Shown here: one piece after another, positions 13,168-26,129 of the stretch
How the letters are laid out: each line of letters opens with the position of its first letter
How positions within the stretch are numbered: the stretch's first letter is position 1
DNA from: Panorpa germanica
Taxonomy: Eukaryota; Arthropoda; Insecta; Mecoptera; Panorpidae
Length of the DNA stretch: 64,000 bases
Assembly (NCBI GenBank): GCA_963678705.1
Contig: OY783220.1
Span: forward strand, 2,563,001-2,627,000
Direction of reading: 5' to 3'
Translations under genes and position numbers: made by a program
Notes under the pieces: generated by a model
Databases searched by the model: none
What the model saw: only the letters and a program-made list of their open reading frames with translations
What the model was told of the DNA's origin: nothing

Positions 13168-14435
13168 CTGTAACAATAAAAATATATTAGTCATATTTGA
13201 ATCCAAATATAAAATTTTAAAAATATAGCATAAATCTATATGAATGTCGCATTGGTTTGAACCATCAAAGATCCACAAATGTAGTACACTCATGTGTAAA
13301 AACAACGTCAATTTATGAATAAAAATATATTCAACATTTCTATATTCAATATCTAACGAAAGACATTTAACTATATAAAATATAATTTTTCTATTTTTAA
13401 TTAATTTTTTAAATATGTTTATAATATTTAAAACAGAAATGTTTCCAAAGCTTGACGGTAAATCACAAAGGATTGCGATTTTGAATGTGATCTTGAACAA
13501 ATGCGTCGATTAGGTTCTCAGTGTCTAGTATTTTCTCAGTAGTTGTGTAGTACCTATTATCACACAAGCACCCAGTGATATGATCCAATATCAAAAACAA
13601 ATAAATATATAAAATTATTATCTCTGTTCACATGGAAAACAACCAACGCATTGAATATAATAAAAAAAAAAGATACCGCTGCATACGGTACAACAAACCC
13701 TATAGTTAAAGAACTAACTTTTATTACTTCCTTTTCTAAACACACCAAACTGGAATGAATTCGTACGAACTATAAAAGATATCGATGTATTAATTTGTAT
13801 GTCACATCACTGTGTACCTGTTGTACAACTTCTTCCAACATATGTTGGATGTTTAAGTCGCACCAATGTGTACGAGGCATAAGCACTTCTCGAGCGTGAA
13901 ATATCTGAACATACTAGCTATGACAAATAACTCAGTTTTTATTATTTGTTAAGAGTATAGTATTTCATAATACGCAGACAGATTTCCAAATGAAGTAACC
14001 GTCAATTTGCTGCTACCTTGAAAATGACAGTGTCAATAATAAAACACCAGGTGTTTTTAAGCCATCATCAAACAATTCAGTTAATATACAAAGTTTTAAT
14101 GTTATTTAAACAGTAAATGACCTTAAAAACATCATATAAAAATAAAAAGAAAACAATTGTTCAAATAGTAATCAAATTTTATGAAACTCATTTCATTTTA
14201 TAAAGTAATTACTGGTATTTCGTAATCTGATATAGCAAAAACAAACTCTGCTTAAAAATAGACTCGTATTTAGAAAAACAGAAAGAACAATACTGTCACT
14301 ATGAGTAATACGTAGGCATGGGCGTCCGCATGTAGGAACACACAGGTAATGACAAAACGGTGACAAATTTAACTGAACTCATTTCTTAGTCAAATTTGTT
14401 TCGTTTTTAAGTGTTAGTGTTTATATATCAAAAAG

Positions 14436-14676
14436 CTCAGTAAAGAATTTGGTTAAGTATTTTGTGACGTTTCTATCACTATTGCACTTCAATTATAGTT
14501 CGCAATAACTTTATCTTAATTTGTATTCCAACAGGTGGAGTGGTTTCGCCATTTGTAGCCGATAAAATTTCATATGAACGGCGGTGAGAAATCGAAGTGT
14601 AAATGAACTTTTTCATGATTATACGCATCTTCAATATGATGGCAAAGTGATTCCAAAATATTTACTGGGAGTTGAC
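14436..14676 (+). repeat. Dispersed repeat, family F, copy 1
   Basis: Shares CTCAGTAAA, GTGACGTTTCT, CAATTATAGTTCGCA, ACAGGTGGAGT, TGTAGCCGATAAA and TTCAATATGATG in the same order with 39583-39838. A short relic of its end also appears near 3900. It is non-coding; the class is unknown. Confidence 0.65.
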
Positions 14677-15224
14677 GGAGATGACGTTTAATTTTAGTCA
14701 TATTTTGACATCAAGATATTAGTATTAAAGTCTGTAAAATAATAAGTAATAGATTTTATTATTACCTTTTTTAACAAGTTCATAATTACAAAACGTTATG
14801 TGCTGTCTCGAGCCTGTACTGTACTGATACTGTAACTAGTATCCAATGTATTACAAAGACTCTTATGCATCCTTTACACTTTGTTGTATAAACAAGATAG
14901 CAATTCATAAATGAGAACTGATTTATTGATTCTTTATAAATTTAATTAGCTTGTAGTAAGCTAGCGTGTATGAAATTGCACGGCAAAACAATTACTATGA
15001 CAGAAGTAGAAAATGAATCTAGAAGTTACTTGTAACAAGCCAACAAATGTGAAGCTTGAGCTGCAAGACAATTTTCTAATTGGGCTTTATTATAACTCTT
15101 TAAATCCTTTAAACTCTTTAAACTCGTGTAAAATAAAGATAACTGTAGTCTCGCGGATGATTATTTAATATTATTTATTATTTAATAGGACAAATAGCAA
15201 ACATGCAACAAACTATTACTTAAT

Positions 15225-15445
15225 AAATTTGGTTAACAGAACCTCAAATGTACAATAATTTTTAATAACTCCTTATATTTTAGATGTTAATAATTAAAAA
15301 AGTCATTTTACCTCTTGAATTATTAAAGGGATCCAACGTTATAAAAAATGACAATGCATGATACGTCACATCCGACGATTTCTCCACTCTTTTATACAAC
15401 AGAGAAACAAACGAGTTTGTGTGTGATGAGTCATTTAGTTCTATC
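15225..15445 (-). repeat. Inverted relative of MITE A
   Basis: The reverse complement matches 46405-46600 (CGTCGGATGTGACGT, TTTTTAATTGTTAATATCT). It also matches the right half of the complete MITE A copy at 23136-23773 (TAAGGAGTTATTAAAAAATA). Its termini are lost. Confidence 0.6.
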
Positions 15446-18400
15446 AGCTGAGTTGTATATCCCATTAGCATTAAAAAATAAACTCGATTACTTATTTTTT
15501 CTGTGAAATATTATGTATAACTAAAACAAGCGGCAAAACTAAAATTCAAATTTGATATAGCTATAACTCAGTCAATTTTTTTATATTAAAAAAAATAAAA
15601 ACGCGAATATACATATATTAACCTTTGTTTTAATCGAAAATTAAAAAAACTAAAGTTCGCCAGGCCATTCTAGGATAATATTTTAAACTAGAGCTTAAAA
15701 TATTGCTATCCTAGTGATGTGTTTGAATAACACCGAGTACTAGTAGATAGGATCCAAATGAAATCCAATATGTTACCTTCTCTAAATTTATCTTTTTACG
15801 GACGCTAATGTTCATAAGTAAGAATAAACAAATATTGACAGGTACCTACGGATACTCGATTACTTTTTATACTCATACCATGACAGGGAGTGTACCTGTA
15901 TACCGCTGTGGTGTGTCGCGTTGTAGCCGCGATTCTGGGTTGAGGTCGACGGGATTTCAATAAACGCAAAAAATGGTTATGTGCAGTACGTCAAGGACGG
16001 TTTATCGTTGTATATTGTGTTCATTTTATTATTGTGTTTATTAATTCCTTTATTTAATCATAAATTTAATTTATTTATAGAGTGATTACTCAGTTATTGT
16101 GTTATGTTGTATTGTGGCTTCTTTAACACACCACGCTACACAGGGTTTTTTTTTAAATAAACCTAAATATAAAGTTTTTATTTTATTTCTTGTCGCAAGC
16201 ATAGTACAGCATATGGCAATTGAACACAAATTAAATCTGATGAGAACGACTACTTCGTCACATTAGCACACATTATCATGAAATAAGGTTTTTGCTTTAA
16301 TGTTTATCAAAACACCACTGTACCGGAGAAGTATGTATCCGAGAAACAGCAAACATGCAACAAACTTTGGTATTGGAAATATTAATACGCAGACTCATGA
16401 TAGATCATACAAATATTACTCATACCCGCTTATTCAAAAGAGAACCACAACCAGATGCGGCTATACCTTTAGTGCACTCGTGCGCTTCACTACCAAATAT
16501 TTATAACTTGAAATAAAAAAAAGAATCACAAAATATCACATTATAATACCTCAATTACATACTGATTTTATACTTAGGAAGCTGCAACGAATCAACATAA
16601 TTTCTATGCCGAATTAATTAAAACTCTCCACAGCGCACGTAGCTATTCAATATAACTACTACGATAAAGTGTATTAATGCGAAATCGAATACACCGCGAT
16701 TAAAAAGTTCTAAAAGCATAAAAAATACAATCAATTTTATCATTTTGGTTTATCAGACAGATACTGATTTATAATCAATAAAAGCGCTGTCAGAAAGGTA
16801 AACTTATATAAAAGGGTTAAAGCGAATTATCCATTTATATATTAGAATAGACGGCCTTCAATTAGGGTTAATCACATTTGGTTGTAAAATTGGGTTTTCT
16901 ATTACGCATTAAAAGTAGGGAGAGTCCCTTTTATTCAATTTATTTCAATAAAGTTATATTATACATTTACTCAATCAAATTATAAGAAATTTGATTAAAT
17001 ATTTATTTAGTTTCTTAGACATTATTTGTTATAAACGACCAGTTTAATAAATATATCTAAAGTATGGTACACATACGTGCGACATCCAACGTTTGTTGTA
17101 CAACACGTCCACACTAGTGCGACATGCAACTTAATACGTCGAAAGCTTTCATATTTCGAACGAATTCCGTCAACCAGGTTTATAAAAAAAAACATTTACA
17201 AAAAATGGTAACAAAACACAATTACCCTTGTCTATTGTTGAGGTCTATTTCATTTATCCATATCTTTCCCATTATCCCATATCTATTATATGTATTTATT
17301 AAACACTAAAACTAAAAAAAAGCCGACGCACAATGAGGTTATCCTGGAGACAAAGTAGGTACTCAACCCTTTTGTTCGAGATCACATTCAAAACCATAAT
17401 TTCTTTAGATGTTCCACCTTAGGATTGAAAAATTTTTGTTTCATAAAAATATTAGCTAAAATTTAAAAAAAATAGTATAAATAAGGATTTTATTAGTGTC
17501 GCATATTTATGTTGCAACAGTCTGTACGGTACATAACATATAATAATATTTATTAGCTGCTTAAATAATTATCTTTTTGTCCTTTGCGCTAATATAAAAA
17601 AAAAACCAGGAAAAATGTCTACTCAGATAGTTGTGACGATAATTAATTGAAGAACATTACATAAAAATAGAACCAAATACCCCAAAAGAAAATGACACAT
17701 TTAAACAAACATAAAAGTGGCACATAAAATTTACCCTTTTGGTAAAACACACAATTGATCGTTAAATTAACTACATAGGTAAACATATTTAAATTTAGAG
17801 GTTAATATAAACTAATAAGGTTAGATGAACCGTCACGGTGTAATAAGATTGCTCAATCAACATAATCAATCAATAGATAGATTCGCTGAATGGCAATTGT
17901 TAATTAGGTATTACAAAACCCATGGGCTTTCGGAATACAACCACCAGATGACTCAACAAAAGTATTTCCTGTGCGGTTGACGGTATCTATCGTTGAGCGT
18001 TGTGAGAATGTGGAGCGTTGGGAGAATGTGGAACGTTGCTGGAGCCTGGAATAATGAAACGCGAATTCAAGGTGTGTTGCGCAAACAGCGCCAACAGATA
18101 CAGATGTATACCGACGCGAACACGGACGCGATTGCGAAAGTTTAATTACACCTGGGTACGAGTGTCGGCTCGGTTTTGTAGAAGTAGATTCATGTAATAG
18201 GTAAATAGTAGGAAATACACATAAAAATATGTATTAAGGAAAATGTAGTGTATTTAAGGTTTATCTAACCCAACAAATATTTCCTGTCATCGTTTTGTGA
18301 CCTATTTACTGATTTGACAAATAAATTTACCCTTTTAGCCATTAACATAATCATAAAACCATAGAGATATAAGAATATAATGCACAAAGAGTACGGCCGC

Positions 18401-19133
18401 GTGTAAGAGGACACGATAAAGGCAAAGAGAGAGATAGCTGCCGAGTGTCCTATCTGTCTCTTTCTAGCCGAACAGCTGCTGCTGGCTTGGCTGATTGGCG
18501 GTAAGGTAGGGAGTCAGAGTTGTGTTCCACAGCAAAGTGTTGGGCTTTCGCACAAGTATTACTACTTCACAAGTTAAGGTGGCATCTGATCGACTGAATC
18601 CATTGGTATTGCATATAGTTGCCTTAAACACAACAAATACATACTATCATAATCGTATATCACACATGCGTATGCATTTGTATGTATGTATGCAAATAAG
18701 TACACATGAATGTGTTTCCAGCGCCTGATTGTTACACAAGTAGTGAATTAATTGTTCAACTTATCTACTGGTTAGAGTTTAATTGTTTTAATTGACAATT
18801 ATGATTATTACTGTATTTTAAGTAACAATGGGCGTAAAGACAATGACCGTCGTATTAATAATGGACGGGATTTTGTAGGCGTGGTAATAGATCTTTCCTA
18901 GCAACGAATAGCATAATTACCATAATAATAATTAAGTGTATAAGGTTTTAAGTTCCGTGTTTTCAACCATATGGCTTCTTATGGTTAATCAAAATACATA
19001 GTGTCAAAAGTACGCTAAACGATAAGGCTGCACTGCAAAAGAAATAGCGGGGAAATAAATCCGCAATTATGTAATATTTTAAGTCATATAAATGTACACG
19101 CGTTCTGCTGATTTAAAATTCGTGTAAAGAAAT

Positions 19134-19379
19134 CTACATGGAAAAATAAAATAAAATTTTCATACGATATTTTTTCGCTAAGGAGGCGTCTAAAGCATTT
19201 TTATTATTTAGATTGCGTGCGTATTCAATACAGGCCATGGAAACATATTCCAAGGTGCAGATTACGTCACTCTTCAGGCAGAGCAGACCAATGTGCATTT
19301 CAGAGTTGTTTATGTTAAGATACGACTGAAGCAATTCCAGAATAGCACCAGGGCAATATCGCAAATGCTTACGTATCCA
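19134..19379 (-). other. Unrecognised open reading frame, 81 codons between stops
   Basis: The minus strand is open from just after a TAA at 19380-19382 to a stop at 19134. It reads as a protein-like sequence with a Leu/Cys-rich helix (HIGLLCLKSDVICTLEYVSM, then ACIEYARNLNNKNALDASLA). There is no ATG near its start: the first methionine is internal, in SEMHIG. The in-frame stop upstream rules out a simple exon that starts at the nearby AG (CTTCCAG). I do not recognise the family. It could be a relic of a transposon or gene fragment inside the MICAL-like intron, or a chance frame. Confidence 0.2.
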
Positions 19380-20263
19380 TTATAGTGTGTGGAACAAATA
19401 TAACACTGGAAGTTTCTATTGAAACACAACCAAGCTCAAAAAACCAAGAAAAGTTTTGTTTAATGAAGCATCTATTTTCATCCCGTCCAAGTCTGTATTC
19501 TTTGAATGTGGGAGTCCAGTGTTTAACCCATGTGATCTTAACATTCGTCTAAATTAATTTTTATCTTATTTATTATAATTTAACGAGTATACTTAACGAA
19601 GCCGTACGTGTACTTGAATTCAATAACAGCATATCGTATGTGATTTGATAGACCCCGGACCCGTTCCGAGTTGAATGGATGAACTGTGCCCCCGGACTCC
19701 GGAGCCCCTACGTGTCCAGACCAGTTCTATGGCTTAACTAGACTATGGAGTATGTATGAGTAGGCCTATATGTACTCGTACCATGCCGGGTATTATCCAG
19801 CCATGTGGGTTTGACCCTGGCAGTGAATTTTAAAAATATTTAACCGCAGACCTCTTCCGGTGAACAAGATCATATTTAAGTATCCATATTCACGCTGAGC
19901 TGGTCATATTAATGATTTAAATATAATTACTTATCGATTTACCTGTGCTAAATTTGTTAGATCAAAAATCAACAATTCGATTTTTATTTATATGTGACTT
20001 TACTAAAACTGACTTTTATAAAATTCTTTGTGTCACGATTTGAAACTTCGTACCTACCAAAATCTAAATTGGCTAAATCATATTGTTTCAATCCGGTCAG
20101 CGGACTCCTAAAGTTTATTTAATTAAAGCGGATTTATTTCCGTGAAATGTTTATTCCTATTACGGGCACAAGTAAAGCTAAGAATTTTTATGATATCGAA
20201 AGTTCACATATAAGATCTTTCAACAAGAGCGGTCATTTTAAATCAATAAATAAACGCAATATT

Positions 20264-21290
20264 AGTGTAATAAGGGGGGGGAGGAGGTCCAAAAATGAGA
20301 AAGGAGTACTTTGAAAGGAATAGAATGGCGATCGAGGAGGCAGAGAGGAGAAGAGAAGGAGACGCAAGTGTGGAAGAGGAGCTAAGGAGAAGGGATAAGG
20401 AGATACAACAGCAGGAGAGAATGGGAAAAATCGAAAAAAGCAACTACAATAAAAGATATAAAAGGTTATGGGAAAATAATGTGCCTCAGTACCTTATAGA
20501 AAAAGACATAAAACACATAAGAAGAACAGCAAGGTTTAGATTGAGAAATGAGGAAAAAGGAAACAGATACTGGGAAAAGAGTGAGGAAAGAAAGTGTAGA
20601 GTGTGCGGAGCGGAGGACGAAACACTGGAGCACATTAAGTTTGAGTGTAAGGAAAAAGTAGCGAGCGAAAGGAATATTGGCCAGCTATTAAAGGGAGGCA
20701 GTGAAGGAAAGAGGTGGATGGCGGAAATAGTAAGAAGGAAAGAAAAAACAGGAGAAGAAATAAGCTGATGGCTGGGTTGCACAAGGAACAGGAAGAGAAA
20801 GGAAGTACTAAAAGAGGCAGTGAAGGGAAGCAGGAGAAAGAAAGAAGATAGACCAGTACAGAAGGAAGACTAGGGAAAATGAAGGAAGAGGGTCAAGAGA
20901 AGAAGAAGCAGAAAGTACGTTTGGAGATAAAAAGGTCTAGAATAATGTAAATTTAATTGTCTGCGAAGTGACCGTCGTCCATATATAAAATCCAGTTATC
21001 TGGTCCAGCTCGTTATCTAGTTTGCATGGGGAACATGAAGAGAGAGGGTCAAGAGAAGAAGAAGCAGAAATCACTTTTTGGAAGTACTAAAAGTCTAGAA
21101 TAATTTTTTTTTTTTTTTTAGTTTTAATAAATAAATAAAGTTTAGTTTTAAATAAAATTAGTAAGTTTAGTTTTAAGGTTGAATTGTTAAGATAGGAATG
21201 AAATGTAACAAGAAATAGAATACGGTAGATTGTAAAGCCGAAAGGCACACACAATTAACAATAAATAATAATAATAATAAACGCAATATT
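20264..21290 (+). mobile_element. 5'-truncated R1/Jockey-like non-LTR retrotransposon
   Basis: This insertion is flanked by a 15-bp target-site duplication, AATAAACGCAATATT, at 20249-20263 and 21276-21290, the second copy following the 3' tail. It ends with GTAAAGCCGAAAGGC and an (AAT)n tail. It keeps the last part of ORF2 (20295-20768) and the 3' UTR. Inside the UTR a block of about 65 bases beginning near GAGGGTCAAGAGAAGAAGAA occurs twice, at about 20887 and 21045. Fragments of the same family lie at 6300-6545, 12030-12175, 26130-26430, 47455-47660 and 48700-49215. Confidence 0.85.
20295..20768 (+). pseudogene. C-terminal remnant of LINE ORF2 polyprotein
   Basis: An open frame of 157 codons, very rich in Glu, Arg and Lys. 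Residues 70-125 carry IRRTARFRLRNEEKGNRYW followed by CRVCGAEDETLEHIKFEC, a Cys-x2-Cys ... His ... Cys knuckle found after the reverse transcriptase domain of R1/Jockey-clade elements. The endonuclease and reverse transcriptase domains are absent because the insertion is 5'-truncated, so it cannot make an active protein. The ATG at 20295 is simply the first in the surviving frame, not a native start. Confidence 0.8.
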
Positions 21291-21436
21291 GCGGTGACAT
21301 TTGGCAAATATTGTGTTTCATTACTAACCTCAGAGTTTGTTTGCACTTTGTATTAAAATAAAAATATCACCATTTTCACGGAAATATTGCGTTTTTCTAT
21401 TGATTTAAAATGACATCTCTTGTTGGAAGACCGTAT

Positions 21437-22302
21437 ATAACCACTCCACCTCCAAACCCAATTTCAAAATAGTACTGGATATTATATAAATTGAGCCCAA
21501 AAACACGGCTTCGAACCACGTTGCTCTTATAAGTTTAGTAATTATAATGCATGTTATATCAGTGCATAAAATATTACGTAAGAATAAAACTGTTCCATTG
21601 TTTGCTTGTGCCCATATTTTAGCAGCCGCCGTCCGAGTTCAACTATTTTCACACAGTCATTTCTGTATCTTCAGAGGCCATTAACTCATTGTCCTCTGTT
21701 TTGCATTTACAAAGATTTTTTTCTTCTTTTGAATACCAGTATTGTTGGATGCTGTTTCACAATCAGAGGAGAGGCAATTTTGTATTTTGTTATTTACAAA
21801 TAAATAAGACACAATACGTTTTGTGTACCGATAATATCCAATACAAAGAAGAATAACACCGTGCTTATGTATGGTACAGACTGGTGCGACATGAACATGC
21901 AACATATAGCATTTATAAGTTAACATTATTTAGACTAAATGTGTAGTACTTTTAACGTATAGACTTGGGCGCCATAAACATGCGACACTAATAAAACCCT
22001 TACTTATGCTATTATTAAAATTTTAACAAAACAAAAATGTTTCAATCTCAAGTCGGAACATCTAAAGGAATTACGGTTTTGAATGGAATCTCGAACAAAA
22101 GGTCGAATACTTAAAGTAAGTTGAAAGAATTCGTTCTTTATACACATTTCGACGAGTTCAATCTTGTCTTCAATATTTTTATCTTCTAAATTATGATACA
22201 TGAAGGTACACGTGACGCATTAATTTTTTTTGTGTAAAACTGTCATACTTTTAAATATCTCACCAATTCTTTTATAATTTAATCGCAATAAAACAAACTT
22301 AC
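21437..22302. other. Last part of MICAL-like intron 1
   Basis: Non-coding. A family C repeat copy lies at about 21868-22120 (GTACAGACTGGTGCGACATG at its edge). Small open frames on both strands here are repeat sequence and chance frames. Confidence 0.6.
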
Positions 22303-22454
22303 ATTAGGTCAGGTCTAAAATGATGAATCATAGCACAAAAAGCCAATCCATCTCTCCAAGAAGTTGTCATATTTTCGACTTTGACGCCCCGGTAACCCTC
22401 GGTCATGCGACGGCACCACGTCTCGAGGGCTTTTGTTCCGCGTCGTTCGCCCAT
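22303..22454 (-). CDS. MICAL-like protein, coding exon 1 (start and first half of CH domain)
   Basis: On the minus strand an ATG at 22454 (context AATAAAATG) opens 50 codons plus two bases, ending in a donor (CTAAT then GTAAGTTTG). The peptide starts [16 protein letters not shown] and includes [12 protein letters not shown] and [19 protein letters not shown]. This is the N-terminal half of a calponin-homology domain as found at the very start of MICAL-like 1/2 proteins. The phase-2 junction joins seamlessly to exon 2 at 12980-13167, giving RPDL-I-DFDSL, a hallmark of this CH family. MICAL itself has a long monooxygenase domain before its CH domain. A start directly before the CH domain therefore favours MICAL-like (no enzyme domain). 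Function, by family: Rab effector and adaptor in endocytic recycling and actin organisation. Confidence 0.9.
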
Positions 22455-22496
22455 TTTATTTATCACTTTTTAATTAAAGAACAAACCGCTGAAATT
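22455..22496 (-). promoter_or_regulatory. 5' UTR part of MICAL-like exon, with splice acceptor
   Basis: Read on the minus strand, a long pyrimidine run followed by CTTTGCAG ends at 22497, giving a textbook acceptor. It leaves 42 untranslated bases before the ATG. At least one non-coding exon, and hence the promoter, must lie at a higher coordinate. I could not locate that exon. Confidence 0.75.
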
Positions 22497-23135
22497 CTGC
22501 AAAGAAAAAAAAAACAATTAGTATATTAAAAATGTATATTTACATATAGTACTGAAGGAAGGAGTAGTCTTGATCGAACAGATCTAATTTATATGAGTAA
22601 AACATTTTACAAATCACTTTTGCAAAAGTTACCATTCACGTAAACATTGTTAGTTATAATATAATGTTATTTTACCAATTTTATTAAAATCATAAAATAA
22701 TCTTTTTTTGAGTGAACAGAACCATAAAACATTATAGGTGAATTACGAAAATCTTAACAAGAAGTTTTGTATAAAAGAATAAATATTACTAGGTCTCGTT
22801 TAAAGCATAACAGAACTTCATTTAAAATTTACTATAAACTAAGACCCTTTTCGATTAATTATATTGCTAGGTTTCTTTTAACGAGTAGTAATTTATGGCA
22901 GTGAATGTGTTATAACACATTACAACCAAATTATTAAAAGTATAATTTGTGCTAGTACAATGATAATAACAATCCCGCATACAAATGTAATTACAGCATC
23001 CCGTTAATTAACAGCGACAACGATAATTTAACTTCATACTGTAATTAAATAATCAATTTTTAACAAACCAAAGAAACGTGTTAATTAAAATTACTGCGAA
23101 CACGAACTTAATACGAACAATAAAACACAATATAT

Positions 23136-23773
23136 AATGGGCTTGTGTCCTCATTTTTTAGTGGTCGATTTTTCAATTGTTGATTGAAATTGATGTTAAT
23201 AAATGTGTATTGGCGTGTCTCTTTTATTAAATATCTAAATATTGACGGAGATATAGCAATTAAAAATTTGAATTGTAGTTTTAGCGCTAGAAATGGTCGC
23301 CCATATTTGTATGACATGAAATGCATTTTAACGTCAGTTATTTGTTGAGTAGGTCAGTGTTGTGGTAATGTTCTGTAGCTGTTGGTAGTCCAATAATCAA
23401 GTCAAATCAAAGAATAATAAGTTTTTATTTTATTTAACCCTGTTAAGGCAGACATAACATTGAAATTTGATTGTTTCTTGAAATAGCTGTAAATAATATT
23501 TGATATTTTGATATATAAATACATATAGCAGAGACTTATGAGCTGTAAGGTTGGTAACCTTACACAAGGATTGTGATGTCACATGCACTTGGAATGTGTA
23601 CAACGTTGAATCCCTTTAATAAAAATGGGAAAAAATGACTTTTTTAATTGTTAATATCTCCTAACATATAAGGAGTTATTAAAAAATAATTGAACATTTG
23701 AGGTTCTAGTAACCCACTTTATCAATATATAGTACACTTTTATAGAAATTAAGACATAGGACACAAGCCCATT
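23136..23773 (+). mobile_element. MITE A, complete copy
   Basis: 638 bp bounded by perfect 16-bp terminal inverted repeats, AATGGGCTTGTGTCCT and its complement. Non-coding. Further copies are the truncated 57153-57628 and the interrupted 57629-58543; fragments lie at 63659-63710 and about 39160-39190. The uninterrupted TTTGATATATAAATACATAT near 23510 gives the pre-insertion sequence for the Helitron inside the 57.6 kb copy. I could not define a clear target duplication, so the superfamily is open. Confidence 0.82.
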
Positions 23774-25159
23774 GTATACACAACACACATCACACCAATA
23801 GTACAAAATTAATATTCACTAATTTGAATTTCCCGCATTTTTATACTTCATTTGACGTCATCACTACTTGAAAAACTTCCATATACACTTAGTTCAAAAG
23901 AAAAAATCCTGTGTTTTACCACTAACCGTCCGATAAGTTCCGAAGTGGAACATAAAGTAATTCTGTTACATCGCAGCGTAACGGGGTGTTAATTGAGTGG
24001 GTGGGAGTGTCGAGTGATAGAGTCTGGTAAATAACACAATCTAAATATACCACTTTTAGTATTGATTATTGTTATACATGTTTATATCTCATTTTGACCA
24101 TATAAGATACCCGTAGTCTGTTTATTACAATATAAAAACCATGGATGTTAAATTGTATCACAGATGGACAACAACTCCATATAAATTAATATAAAATTTT
24201 TTGAATACTCTGATAAATATTACACAAAAACTTTGCCCTTATGATAAAGTATGCTAACAAGTATGGGACAGATTGTAAAGTATGAATTGAAATAAAATAA
24301 CACCAGAAAATAACAAAGATTGTTAAACAATAAGAAAAGGTATTGTGACCCTACTCTTGACCGCAACTGATTTATAAACAACAGTCAACCAGTCTGACGT
24401 CATACACTTGATTCTTTCTTTATTGATTGTAATATATTTATGCATGTAGAATACACTTTACATAAAATTTTACTATAAATGTTTTATTAAAAATTATATT
24501 TACAAGAAAATAACTACAAGCGAATGTAACACTGTAAAATAAGAAGATGAAAAATTATATTAACAAATTCGTAAATGATAATTTTAATTGGAATATAAAT
24601 AGCAAAAATAGTAAATTTAAAAAAAATATATAGAAAAATATTAATTATTTATTTTTAATTAGAAGAAAATAGATAATGCTGTTTTCTATTTAATTACAGC
24701 ACAGAACTAATTGCATTATTTAAGTAGTGTATTATATTTAATTGCATACGTCGTATTAAAATATATACAGCAATAAAACATTAAAAAATAATACAGCATA
24801 AAACAAAATTTTAATCTTTAAATTAAGGTATTCTCTATTTTCTATTCTCATCTCTATTTCCAAAAATGAATCTCTCTCTTCACCAAAAACTGGCTAGTGT
24901 CAGCTCATACGAGTCATAACTCAGATTTAATTTACTTTATTGACTACAACACATTAAGTATCATTTCCACTCCTCTCACTGTTTTAATTTTGTATTTAAT
25001 TTAAATTGTATAGCATATTAAAATATCCTAATTTACGTTTTCTTTGTTTTTTAATACCTTACAAGGTACAATGTTTCTAATTTAAAAAAAAAACTATATT
25101 ATATTATAACCTCCAAAATGTAACAATTTGTCAAAAATACAGTAGGATTTATTTTTAAA

Positions 25160-25370
25160 AGAAATTCAATGTCAATTTGTCAAAAATAAATAAGTAAAAA
25201 CAATTTCTATTACTAATTGTTATTAAAAACAGCAATTTTAATTATTCCGCATTCAATTTTGTCCAACTGTTGAACTGTCAAAATTTATATTACTAACAAC
25301 GCATGCGCACTAACTAAATTAACTAAACTCAAATTTAAACAAGAAATTAAATATCAAAATGACGCTTTAC
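25160..25370 (-). repeat. Dispersed repeat, family G, inverted copy
   Basis: The reverse complement shares TAACAATTAGTAATAGAAAT and GGTTAGTT/AACTAAATTAACTAAACTC-type blocks with 43062-43330. Non-coding. Confidence 0.5.
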
Positions 25371-26129
25371 TATATTTTATTAAATAAGATTCGACTGAGA
25401 AGCCATTTCATAAAATTATTTTAAAAAAAAACATTTTTAATAAATATAATTTCAAGCTATCTTTAAACCATGACTATTATTTGGTAGAAAAACACAGATA
25501 AATTAAATTATATAGAGACCGGCAGCAGGGCCATTGTCCAACATGAAAAAAACATCGAAGTAACGACGGGACGGTGGCGGAGCTGGTAGCTAGCTAATGA
25601 ATAGCGAACGTTGACATTGACTGACATGCGAAACCCAGGACGCATGGTATTACTCATAATGCAAACTAGAAATAATATTGTTTGCGTAATAATAATTATT
25701 ATATATGGTATATTATAAAAGGTCTTTGTATCTTTTGCATGATGTATAAAGATATGAAATAAATAATATTGCATGAACAATGACACGAAATTCAACTGCT
25801 TTTTATGAATATTCTCATTGCTCTTCGCACGCAAGATCTTTTAAATACAGGTAAATATATTATTTGGAAGATATACTCGTACAGTAGGCAATATTCAAAC
25901 TTCAAAATTTGTTAATACAATTTTGCACAAATATTATTATTATTTTATTTGAATGTTTTTGCCAGTTGGCACTACATTCTTGTGCCTTAACTCATTTATT
26001 TGCATGTCATTGTGCTTAATTCAAATTTGATCCTTATTCAATTTAAACATTCTCACTCCTTCCAAACGAAAAATATATATAAATTTATCCTTATAAAAAT
26101 AAAAACAATACTGCTACTGCTTTGTCCCT

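Larger units (their letters stand above)
13168..20210. other. First part of MICAL-like intron 1, repeat-rich
   Basis: The intron spans 13168-22302. This part holds family C repeat blocks (13285-13560, 13835-13882, 17065-17130, 17345-17540), family F copy 1 (14436-14676) and an inverted relative of MITE A (about 15225-15445). A GC-richer patch at 18380-18500 contains a near-perfect hairpin (AAAGAGAGAGATAG ... CTATCTGTCTCTTT). One unrecognised open frame lies at 19134-19379. Nothing else looks genic. Confidence 0.6.
20211..21436. mobile_element. Mariner-type MITE E interrupted by a LINE
   Basis: Left and right arms are imperfect inverted repeats of about 50 bases: CTTTCAACAAGAGCGGTCAT at the left and, at the right, the reverse complement of CTTCCAACAAGAGATGTCAT. 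Both continue into TTTAAATCAATA and ACGCAATATT. TA dinucleotides at 20211-20212 and 21435-21436 are the likely target duplication. Without the inserted LINE the element would be about 195 bp and non-coding. The termini resemble, but are not identical to, the mariner relic at 36418-36960. Confidence 0.78.

Noticed and set aside
18380-18500. Hairpin AAAGAGAGAGATAG ... CTATCTGTCTCTTT considered as a microRNA precursor
   Set aside because: The stem is only about 14 base pairs with no extended arm pairing, too short for a pre-miRNA.
20243-20782. Minus-strand frames of 66 and 98 codons
   Set aside because: Antisense shadows of the purine-rich LINE tail at 20295-20768.
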